Source: Paracoccaceae bacterium (GTDB lineage Bacteria; Pseudomonadota; Alphaproteobacteria; Rhodobacterales; Rhodobacteraceae). From it: a DNA stretch of 5,554 nt. A program made the position numbers and the translations under genes. This document shows, piece by piece, positions 1 to 4,619 of the stretch; position 1 is the stretch's first letter; each line of letters begins with the position of its first letter. The stretch spans positions 1 to 5,554 of the forward strand of contig JAMWZF010000212.1 in the NCBI GenBank assembly GCA_024304875.1. Reading direction: 5' to 3'. Below the pieces are notes generated by a model. The model did no database searches. It worked only from the letters and a program-made list of their open reading frames with translations, and was not told where the DNA came from.

Positions 1-281
1 AAGACGGGGTTGGCGGGGGTGCCGAGGGCGTGGCGCGCCCGGACCTCCGCCGAGACCTCCTGCGCCGCCTCGGCCGCGGCGAGAGCGGCGATGTAGGCCT
101 CGGTATGGAAGGCGCGCAGGGCGGCGGGCTTGGCCATGGGCGAGGTTCGAAAGGCCTCCGCCGGGAGCCAGCCGAGGGCGCGGCAGAGGTCCGTGACCGT
201 CGAGACCCGAGGGATGCGCAGGGGGTGCCAGGGGCCGTAGGAGGAGCCCCGGTAGATCTCGGAGCCCAGAAACAGCGGCAT
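1..281 (-). CDS. Histone deacetylase / AcuC-like amidohydrolase family protein, N-terminal part (truncated by window edge)
   Basis: The first 93 codons of a minus-strand gene are open from an ATG at 281 down to the window edge, so the C-terminal part, including the expected metal-binding catalytic residues, is not visible. The protein begins MPLFLGSEIYRG and carries GPWHPLRIPR at about residues 16-25, then FHTEAYIAAL at about 59-68. This is the N-terminal pattern of bacterial class II histone-deacetylase-like proteins, often annotated as acetoin utilization protein AcuC or acetylpolyamine amidohydrolase. Family members are Zn-dependent deacetylases acting on acetylated lysines or polyamines in the cytosol; the substrate here cannot be inferred. 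The start is preceded only by a weak GGGA-type ribosome-binding site. The gene is divergent from the Nudix gene. The family call rests on these N-terminal motifs only and would be firmer with the catalytic His/Asp region. Confidence 0.75.
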   Translation of the reverse strand, partial: MPLFLGSEIYRGSSYGPWHPLRIPRVSTVTDLCRALGWLPAEAFRTSPMAKPAALRAFHTEAYIAALAAAEAAQEVSAEVRARHALGTPANPV

Positions 282-352
282 TTTCCCGGCCGTGTTCACC
301 CTTTGGCAACTCCCCTCGACTAGGCCGTCATTGGCGGAACCCGGGATGCCAG

Positions 353-388
353 CCCGGCGCCCGATGCGCGAGGGCCTGTCGCGCCGGG
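353..388. repeat. 8-bp perfect inverted repeat in the divergent intergenic region
   Basis: CCCGGCGC at 353-360 is matched by its exact reverse complement GCGCCGGG at 381-388, with a 20-nt loop. A second, overlapping pairing is possible between GATGCG (363-368) and CGCATC (391-396). It lies between the divergent deacetylase and Nudix genes, so it could be a leader hairpin of the minus-strand transcript or an operator. GC-rich repeats of this length do occur by chance in such DNA, and no function is demonstrated. The rest of 282-432 shows nothing else I can name. Confidence 0.35.
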
Positions 389-432
389 GACGCATCACGT
401 TGTCGAGATGGAGGTGTATATACGTTTAATAT

Positions 433-460
433 TTGCGCTGCAGCATCGAGGCGCTACACT
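433..460 (+). promoter_or_regulatory. Candidate sigma-70-type promoter for the Nudix gene
   Basis: TTGCGC (433-438) and TACACT (455-460) are separated by 16 nt. They match the -35 and -10 consensus at 3/6 and 4/6 positions and would place transcription start near 467, giving a leader of about 40 nt before the ATG at 506. Just upstream is an unusually AT-rich patch (about 415-434) in otherwise GC-rich DNA, which could act as an UP-like or melting element. An alternative pair, TTGTCG (400-405) and TTTAAT (425-430), has better hexamers but a long 19-nt spacer. This is pattern reading only. Confidence 0.35.
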
Positions 461-505
461 CCTGCCCAGAGCCCCTTCAACAACGTGCAGACGCACCCGA
501 TCCGG

Positions 506-991
506 ATGAGCACCCTCGCCCCCGCGCACCAGCCTCTCGGCCTGCCTCGCGCCCGCAAGACGGAGGTGCGGACCCAGTTCGCCGTGCTGGCCTACCGGAT
601 CGAACAGCGGCGCAAGGGCAAGAAGGTGAAGCTCTGCCTCGTCACCAGCCGGGGCACCGGCCGGTGGATCGTGCCCAAGGGCTGGCCCATGGCAGGTCTG
701 TCCCCTGCCGCCGCCGTCGCCCGCGAGGCTTGGGAAGAGGCGGGGCTGGAGGGCCGGGTCCATCCCAACGCGCTCGGGCTCTATTCCTACGACAAGCGGT
801 TCGGGGGCACCACGCTGCCGGTCATCGCGGTGATCTACGCGATGGAAGTGACCAGGGTGCACGGCTCCTGGCCCGAACACGGCCAGCGCACCCGCAAGTG
901 GATGAGTCCGAAGAAGGCCGCGGCCCGCCTGTCGGATCCCGAGTTGCGCCGGGTCGTGGCGACCTTCGATCCCCTCGGCCGGCACCGGTAA
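506..991 (+). CDS. Nudix hydrolase family protein
   Basis: This encodes a 161-residue cytosolic Nudix protein, probably a pyrophosphohydrolase of nucleoside-diphosphate-linked compounds; the substrate cannot be read from the sequence. The fold begins at RTQFAVLAY (about 22-30), followed by LVTSRGTGRWIVPKGWPM (about 45-62). The Nudix box spans residues 59-81. Gly59, Arg73-Glu74, Glu77-Glu78, Gly80 and Leu81 are present, so the metal-binding REXXEE core is intact. The Glu expected at position 65 of the GX5E element is Leu. The GWPM signature resembles the diphosphoinositol-polyphosphate-hydrolase-like Nudix proteins common in alphaproteobacteria. I chose the ATG at 506 because the family starts close to this point; an in-frame GTG at 485 would add seven residues, and neither start has a convincing Shine-Dalgarno. 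A candidate promoter lies upstream. DUF1178 follows 66 nt downstream. Confidence 0.88.
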   Translation: MSTLAPAHQPLGLPRARKTEVRTQFAVLAYRIEQRRKGKKVKLCLVTSRGTGRWIVPKGWPMAGLSPAAAVAREAWEEAGLEGRVHPNALGLYSYDKRFGGTTLPVIAVIYAMEVTRVHGSWPEHGQRTRKWMSPKKAAARLSDPELRRVVATFDPLGRHR

Positions 992-997
992 CCACCC

Positions 998-1025
998 TTG
1001 TCCCGGGTCAGGTTATGACTATTTT
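998..1025 (+). promoter_or_regulatory. Candidate promoter for the DUF1178-SDR pair
   Basis: TTGTCC (998-1003) and TATTTT (1020-1025) are 16 nt apart and each matches the sigma-70 consensus at 4/6 positions. They lie in the 66-nt gap after the Nudix stop. The implied transcription start near 1032 leaves about 26 nt of leader before the ATG at 1058. The gap is visibly richer in A and T than the flanking genes. If real, it would let DUF1178 and the SDR be transcribed independently of the Nudix gene. Not proven. Confidence 0.35.
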
Positions 1026-1057
1026 CGAAGAACTTGGCCATTGACCACGAGCGTTCG

Positions 1058-1477
1058 ATGATCCGCTTCACCCTGTCCTGTGCCGAAGGGCACCGCTTCG
1101 ACAGCTGGTTCCAGTCCTCCGCTGCCTTCGATGCGCTGCAGGGCAAGGGTCACCTGTCCTGCTCGGTCTGCGGCAATCCTGCGGTGGAAAAGGCGTTGAT
1201 GGCCCCTGCGGTCGCCGCGTCCGACGCCGAGCCCGCACCCGCGCAGAAGGACCACTCCAAGGCCGCCGCGGCGATCGAGGCCCTGCGCAGGAAGGTCGAG
1301 GAAACCTCGGACTACGTCGGCCCTCGCTTCGCCACGGAAGCGCGCGCGATGTACCTGGGCGAGATGCCCCAACGGCCGATCTACGGCGAGGCGCGAGGCG
1401 ACGAGGCCAAGGCGCTGATCGAGGACGGCATTCCCGTCGCCCCCCTGCCCTTCATCCCGCGCAAGCGCAGCAACTGA
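1058..1477 (+). CDS. DUF1178 family protein
   Basis: This encodes a 139-residue soluble protein of the DUF1178 family, whose biochemical function is unknown. The N-terminus MIRFTLSCAEGHRFDSWF is the family hallmark. Cys8, then Cys35 and Cys38 in a CSVC knuckle followed by GNP, suggest a small zinc-ribbon-like module. Residues 50-66 form an Ala/Pro-rich linker. The C-terminal half carries YVGPRFATEARAMYLGE (about 86-102), PIYGEA (107-112) and the closing VAPLPFIP (about 127-134), all typical of the family. I chose the ATG at 1058, where the conserved family sequence begins, with a weak ACGAG ribosome-binding site at 1047-1051. An in-frame TTG at 1034 is possible but would add non-conserved residues. 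Its stop overlaps the SDR start, which points to co-translation. Confidence 0.88.
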   Translation: MIRFTLSCAEGHRFDSWFQSSAAFDALQGKGHLSCSVCGNPAVEKALMAPAVAASDAEPAPAQKDHSKAAAAIEALRRKVEETSDYVGPRFATEARAMYLGEMPQRPIYGEARGDEAKALIEDGIPVAPLPFIPRKRSN

Positions 1478-2121
1478 TGCGGGTCCTGATCACCGGCGCA
1501 AACCGCGGCATCGGCGCTGCGCTTCGCGGCGCATATGCCGCACGGGGCGACGCGGCCATCGGCACTGCCCGGCAATCCGACGGCGATCTCTGGCCCCTCG
1601 ATGTGACCGACCCCGCGGCGCAGGCCGCCCTGAGGGAGCGGCTGGGCGACGCCCCCTTGGACCTGCTGGTCTGCAACGCGGGCGCCTACCTCGACAAGGG
1701 CCAGTCCCTCGACACCGGCTACCCTGCGGGGATGTGGGCCGAGATGCTGGCCACCAATGTCACCGGCGTCTTCCTGACGGTGCAGAGCGCCTTGCCCGCC
1801 CTTCGCCGGGCCAGGGGCAAGATCGCGATCATCTCGTCGCAGATGGCCTCGCACACCCGCGCGCCGGGCGGCAGCTACATCTACCGCGCGTCCAAGGCCG
1901 CGGCGCTGAACCTCGGGCGAAACCTCGCTGCGGACCTAGCGCGGGACGGCATCGCCGTCGGCATCTACCATCCCGGCTGGGTGCGCACGGACATGGGCGG
2001 CGGGTCCGCGGACATCGGCGTGGCGGAGGCGGCGGCGGGCCTGCTGGAGCGGTTCGACGAACTTGGCCCCGGGACCACCGGGTGCTTCCGGACGTGGGAC
2101 GGGCGCGATCACCCCTACTGA
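1477..2121 (+). CDS. Short-chain dehydrogenase/reductase (C-factor-like SDR)
   Basis: This encodes a 214-residue classical-type SDR, predicted to be an NAD(P)-dependent oxidoreductase in the cytosol; substrate unknown. The Rossmann nucleotide-binding motif TGANRGIG is at 6-13, an acidic LDV at 41-43, and CNAGA at 66-70. The catalytic tetrad can be assigned as Asn94, a Ser in the ISSQ segment (120-121), Tyr136 and Lys140 (YRASK). PGWVRT follows at 166-171. It is shorter than the usual ~250 residues, as in the CsgA/C-factor-like SDR group, and the proposed Ser is 15-16 residues from Tyr136 rather than the more usual ~13. Arg10 after the Gly/Asn turn would fit NADPH, but this is only suggestive. 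The ATG overlaps the DUF1178 stop (TGATG) with no separate strong ribosome-binding site, so translational coupling is likely. Confidence 0.9.
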   Translation: MRVLITGANRGIGAALRGAYAARGDAAIGTARQSDGDLWPLDVTDPAAQAALRERLGDAPLDLLVCNAGAYLDKGQSLDTGYPAGMWAEMLATNVTGVFLTVQSALPALRRARGKIAIISSQMASHTRAPGGSYIYRASKAAALNLGRNLAADLARDGIAVGIYHPGWVRTDMGGGSADIGVAEAAAGLLERFDELGPGTTGCFRTWDGRDHPY

Positions 2122-2151
2122 CATTCACGCGTCCTTAAGGCCCGCCGCGAT

Positions 2152-2164
2152 ATGCGGACCGCAT
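2152..2164. repeat. 13-nt near-palindrome ahead of the PilZ gene
   Basis: ATGCGG and CCGCAT are perfect reverse complements separated by a single A, in the 62-nt gap between the SDR stop and the preferred PilZ start. A second perfect palindrome, CCTTAAGG, lies at 2133-2140. The pair could be operator half-sites or chance. As RNA, the first would form only a five-pair stem with a 3-nt loop. No clear promoter hexamers were found in this gap. Confidence 0.25.
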
Positions 2165-2183
2165 GGCCGGAAGGTATCCGCGG

Positions 2184-2483
2184 ATGCGTTACAGACCGAA
2201 ACGATGGGACACCGAGACCGAGGTCACCCTGCGGGCCGAGGGCCGGGACCGCATCGTCACGGTCGTCTCGGTCAGCAGCACGGGGCTGAGGGTGCGGGGC
2301 GCCGGCGGTCTGCCGAAGGGGGCCGCGGTCAGCGTCATGGCCGGCGGGGCGGAGTTGCCGGCGCGCGTCATCTGGACCAGCGCGGAGGCGGCGGGGCTGG
2401 AGTTCGACCGCCCGCTCACGCGGCAGGCCATGGACAGGGCGGGCCTGCGCGCCGACCGTCCCGGCGCGGCCCCTCAGGGCTGA
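2184..2483 (+). CDS. Small PilZ-like domain protein
   Basis: This encodes a 99-residue single-domain protein from the ATG at 2184 (MRYRPKRW). PilZ domains usually bind cyclic di-GMP through an N-terminal RxxxR and a [D/N]xSxxG motif, and regulate motility, exopolysaccharide or envelope functions. Here basic residues cluster at the N-terminus (MRYRPKRW). The second motif reads SVSSTG at about residues 29-34, with Ser replacing the usual Asp/Asn. The later RVIW and GLEF strands (about 61-64 and 71-74) fit the end of a PilZ barrel. I prefer 2184 because GGAAGG (2169-2174) stands 9 nt upstream and the domain starts there; an in-frame ATG at 2163 would add seven residues with a poorer site. It lies downstream of the SDR and overlaps the 3' end of yciB by 10 nt. 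The PilZ call is from motif shape, and c-di-GMP binding is uncertain. Confidence 0.72.
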   Translation: MRYRPKRWDTETEVTLRAEGRDRIVTVVSVSSTGLRVRGAGGLPKGAAVSVMAGGAELPARVIWTSAEAAGLEFDRPLTRQAMDRAGLRADRPGAAPQG

Positions 2484-2486
2484 GGG
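2471..2486. terminator. Perfect palindrome carrying both convergent stop codons; possible bidirectional terminator-like hairpin
   Basis: CCCTCAG (2471-2477) and CTGAGGG (2480-2486) are exact reverse complements separated by GG. The PilZ TGA (2481-2483) lies in the right arm and the yciB TGA (read on the minus strand from 2476-2474) lies in the left arm. In RNA from either strand this gives about six strong pairs with a tetraloop. No T-run follows in either direction, so it is not a canonical intrinsic terminator; it could slow polymerase or protect 3' ends. Confidence 0.45.
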
Positions 2487-3103
2487 TCGCTGCCTGACGT
2501 CTCGCCCTCGTCCTCGATCAGGTACTTCTGCAGTCCGACGATCTGAAGCCAGAGGAAGAGGAAAAGCGCGGCGGGAAAGGCAAAGCTCTCGAGGATGACC
2601 CAGGTCTCCTCGGACATGGTGCGCCAGATCACCTCGTTCGCCAGTGCAAGGCCGGTGAACATCAGCGCCAGACGGCGGGTCAGGATCATCCATCCCTCGC
2701 GCTCCATCGGCAGCAGCTCTCCCATGACGTATTGCAGCCAGCTTTCCCCGCGCAGAAGCCCGATTCCGAGCAGCGCCGCCATGAACCCGTAGACGATCGT
2801 CGTCTTCATCATGAAGAAGCGGGCGTCGTTGAACCAGGCAGTCAGGCCGCCGAAGAAGATGACCATGAGGGCGGTGAAGACCTGCATCCGGCTGATCTTG
2901 CGGGTCAGCAGCCACAGCGCTCCCATCGCCGCCAGGAGGATCGGCACGAACACGAGGGCCGCCACGATGAAGCCGGAATACTCCGTTCCGGCAATGACAT
3001 AGACCTCGTCCTTGATCCGGAAGTAGAGGATCAGGAAGGCCAGGGTCGGCCCCAGTTCGAGGACCTGTTTGAGAAGCGGGTTGATCGGTTTGGGATCGGC
3101 CAT
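2474..3103 (-). CDS. yciB: YciB/IspZ-family inner-membrane protein (septation protein A family)
   Basis: This encodes a 209-residue polytopic inner-membrane protein of the YciB (IspZ, intracellular septation protein A) family, linked in enterobacteria to septation and envelope integrity. Its molecular activity is not established. The N-terminus has the family motif NPLLKQVLELGPT (about 8-20). Hydrophobic segments lie at roughly 15-30, 43-66, 75-92, 101-117, 142-157 and 172-190. Conserved family stretches include FNDARFFMMKTTIVYG (about 91-106), REGWMILTRR (135-144) and LANEVIWR (154-161). The C-terminus is an acidic, soluble tail. The start is supported by GAAGGG (3114-3109 on the minus strand) 5 nt before the ATG. 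This site touches the stop codon of the EamA gene, leaving only 10 nt between the genes, so they are very likely one operon. Its 3' end overlaps the PilZ gene. Confidence 0.92.
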   Translation of the reverse strand: MADPKPINPLLKQVLELGPTLAFLILYFRIKDEVYVIAGTEYSGFIVAALVFVPILLAAMGALWLLTRKISRMQVFTALMVIFFGGLTAWFNDARFFMMKTTIVYGFMAALLGIGLLRGESWLQYVMGELLPMEREGWMILTRRLALMFTGLALANEVIWRTMSEETWVILESFAFPAALFLFLWLQIVGLQKYLIEDEGETSGSDPQP

Positions 3104-3113
3104 GGCCGCCCTT

Positions 3114-4013
3114 CTACCCGCCCAGTTCGACGATGACAGCCCCCAAAGCGATCATCCCCATCAGGACCAGTCGTCGCGGGCCGACCTTTTCGCCCAGGAT
3201 GAACCAGCCGATGAGGGCGGCGAAGACAGTCGAGGTCTCGCGCAGGACCGCCGCCTCGCCCACCTTGTCGAGCCGGGTGGCCAGCATGACGCCCCCGAAG
3301 CTGATCCACGCGATGACCGCGCCGATCAGCCCCCGCCAGGCCAGCGCCCCAAGGCGCGGCGGTGCGCCGTAGCGCCGCATGCGCCAGGCGGCGAGCAGCG
3401 GAAAATCGAGCGCGGTGAGGAAGAAGAACCAGGCGAGGAAGGTGAAGGGATCCGCCGACTGCCGGATCCCCCAGGCGTCGTAGACCGTGTAGAGCGCCAC
3501 GAGCAGCCCCGCCGTCACCGCCCAGACGAGCCCGATGCGCAGGCCCGCCGGGTCCAGCCGCTCCTCGCCGAGGTTGCGCAGGGAGAGAAGCAGCATCGCC
3601 AGCGACAGGCAGGCGACCCCGGCCCACTGCGCGGGCGTGAACCGCTCGCCGAAGACCATGCTGGCCGCGATCACCGTGACCAGCGGCCCGGTGCCCCGGA
3701 TGATCGGGTAGACCACCGTGTAGGCCGCCTTTCCGTAGGCCAGCGCCACCGTCAGCTTGTAGGCGAAGTGGAGCACCATCGCTCCGGCGAGGACAAGAAA
3801 GGAGGTCGCCGTCGGCAGCGGCACGAAGAACAGCATCGGAAAAGTGATCAGTATGAGTGACGTGTCGATCGACCCGCGGATCAGGAAGGGATCGTAGCGC
3901 CCCTTCTGCAGCGCGCCGAAGACCGCGTGCGCCACTGCCGAGATCAGCGCCAGGATGGTCGCGAGGCGGGCGCCGTCCGGCGTGCCCGCGATGCTGACGA
4001 TCCACTCGCTCAT
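3114..4013 (-). CDS. EamA/DMT-superfamily transporter
   Basis: This encodes a 299-residue integral membrane protein with the two-repeat architecture of the drug/metabolite transporter superfamily (EamA), with roughly ten hydrophobic segments. The first repeat ends with YPIIRGTGPL (about 102-111) and VFGERFTPAQWAG (about 120-132); the second ends with LRETSTVFAALIGWFILGEKVG (about 257-278). The paired P/E-x-(S/T) plus xGE signatures are typical of the fold. Members export or import small metabolites; the substrate cannot be assigned. I chose the ATG at 4013, giving MSEWIVSIAG. A TTG at 4040 would add nine residues and has no better ribosome-binding site, and no clear Shine-Dalgarno is seen for either. 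It is the first visible gene of a two-gene unit with yciB and is divergent from mgtC across about 75 nt. Confidence 0.9.
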   Translation of the reverse strand: MSEWIVSIAGTPDGARLATILALISAVAHAVFGALQKGRYDPFLIRGSIDTSLILITFPMLFFVPLPTATSFLVLAGAMVLHFAYKLTVALAYGKAAYTVVYPIIRGTGPLVTVIAASMVFGERFTPAQWAGVACLSLAMLLLSLRNLGEERLDPAGLRIGLVWAVTAGLLVALYTVYDAWGIRQSADPFTFLAWFFFLTALDFPLLAAWRMRRYGAPPRLGALAWRGLIGAVIAWISFGGVMLATRLDKVGEAAVLRETSTVFAALIGWFILGEKVGPRRLVLMGMIALGAVIVELGG

Positions 4014-4075
4014 GCCGTGGGGTCCACAGGCCGAAACCAAACAGGGCCGGTCGTCGTTCTGGCAGAAAAGGCGCG
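4014..4075. promoter_or_regulatory. Divergent intergenic region between the EamA and MgtC genes
   Basis: These 62 nt, plus the mgtC ribosome-binding site, must hold the promoters for both the leftward EamA-yciB unit and the rightward mgtC gene, unless either is read from further away. I cannot pick confident -35/-10 pairs on either strand. A small GTGG-GGT-CCAC inverted repeat (4017-4027) sits just upstream of the EamA start. No Mg2+-sensing leader or riboswitch fits in so short a space. Confidence 0.35.
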
Positions 4076-4082
4076 AAGGAGG
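4076..4082 (+). promoter_or_regulatory. Strong Shine-Dalgarno for mgtC that favours a TTG start
   Basis: AAGGAGG at 4076-4082 is a near-ideal anti-16S match. It abuts the in-frame ATG at 4083 with no spacer, stands 6 nt before a TTG at 4089, and 15 nt before the next ATG at 4098. Only the TTG has normal spacing, so it is the best-supported initiation codon. Confidence 0.6.
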
Positions 4083-4088
4083 ATGATC

Positions 4089-4553
4089 TTGGAAAGCATG
4101 CTGCCCGACCTGGCGGGCCCGTTCGATTCACTGACCTGGCCGGTCGCGGCGCTGCGCCTCCTCTCGGCGCTCGTCCTGACCGGGATCATCGGGTGGGAGA
4201 GGGAGTCGCGCGCCAAGGCCGCGGGTCTCAGGACCCACATGATCCTCGGTCTCGCCTCCTGCCTCTTCACCCTCCTGGCCTTCGAGTTGATCGAGCTGGA
4301 GGTCCAGTCCTCGGACCGTTTGCGGATCGACCCCATGCGCCTGATCGAAGCGGTGACCGCCGGGGTCGCCTTCCTCGCCGCGGGCTCGATCATCCAGTCC
4401 GGCGGCGCGGTCCGCGGGCTGACCACGGGGGCCGGCATGTGGATGTCGGGGGCCATCGGGCTGGCCTGCGGGCTGGGGCAGATCGCCCTGGCCGCCCTGG
4501 CGGTGGCTATCGGCATTCTGGTTCTTTGGATGGTCCGGTTGGTCACCCATTAG
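4089..4553 (+). CDS. MgtC/SapB-family inner-membrane protein
   Basis: This encodes a 154-residue membrane protein of the MgtC/SapB family (156 if begun at the ATG at 4083). MgtC homologues are inner-membrane proteins associated with growth in low Mg2+ or inside host cells, and Salmonella MgtC restrains the F1Fo ATP synthase. Visible hallmarks, numbered from the TTG, are GWERESRAKAAGLRTH (about 35-50), the helix AVTAGVAFLAAGSII (about 88-102) and RGLTTGAGMW (about 109-118), with a final hydrophobic helix before VRLVTH. It lacks the C-terminal soluble ACT-like domain of the ~230-residue Salmonella protein, so it is the short SapB-like form. It appears monocistronic, divergent from the EamA gene and convergent with ftsY, and interrupts an otherwise minus-strand block. 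The family is firm; a role in Mg2+ homeostasis is inference. Confidence 0.88.
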   Translation: MESMLPDLAGPFDSLTWPVAALRLLSALVLTGIIGWERESRAKAAGLRTHMILGLASCLFTLLAFELIELEVQSSDRLRIDPMRLIEAVTAGVAFLAAGSIIQSGGAVRGLTTGAGMWMSGAIGLACGLGQIALAALAVAIGILVLWMVRLVTH

Positions 4554-4562
4554 ACCGGAAGA

Positions 4563-4612
4563 GGACGGACCGCCAGCGCCGCCGCGCCAGCGCCCGGGCC
4601 GTCGGTGCGTCC
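4563..4612. terminator. Imperfect inverted repeat between convergent mgtC and ftsY; possible bidirectional terminator
   Basis: GGACGGACCG (4563-4572) pairs with CGGTGCGTCC (4603-4612) at 9 of 10 positions across a 30-nt GC-rich loop, in the 66-nt gap between two convergent stop codons. The position suits a shared terminator. There is no T-run on either side, and the loop is long, so the assignment is tentative. Confidence 0.35.
4571..4594. repeat. 10-bp direct repeat within the mgtC-ftsY gap
   Basis: CGCCAGCGCC occurs exactly at 4571-4580 and again at 4585-4594, with 4 nt between the copies (14-nt period). Both lie inside the loop of the larger inverted repeat. The repeat does not continue outside these two copies. 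It may be a small duplication or a consequence of biased composition. Confidence 0.4.
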
Positions 4613-4619
4613 GAAAGTC

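Noticed and set aside
433..1044. A 203-codon plus-strand frame overlapping the Nudix gene
   Set aside because: It is the Nudix coding sequence read in the wrong frame; the Nudix box is in the other frame and the upstream residues resemble no family.
1015..1044. A 9-codon open frame (MTIFEELGH) just ahead of DUF1178, considered as a leader peptide
   Set aside because: It has no strong ribosome-binding site, no regulatory codon run and no attenuator hairpin, and the candidate promoter would start transcription inside it.
2115..2915. A 266-codon minus-strand frame across the SDR end, PilZ and yciB
   Set aside because: It crosses intergenic DNA and two convergent real genes, and its translation is composition-driven with no domain.
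3069..3860. A 263-codon plus-strand open frame antisense to the EamA gene
   Set aside because: The product is dominated by Arg, Asp, Glu, Gln and His with no recognisable fold, and it mirrors the codon structure of the real gene on the other strand.
4014..4088. A Mg2+ riboswitch or leader for mgtC
   Set aside because: The space is too short for the known long Mg2+-responsive leaders and no matching stems are visible.
3031..4131. A 366-codon minus-strand open frame overlapping both the EamA and yciB genes
   Set aside because: It is a shifted frame of two clearly recognisable membrane-protein genes. Its translation is low-complexity Arg/Gly/Ala/His-rich with no domain, which is typical of long chance frames in GC-rich DNA.
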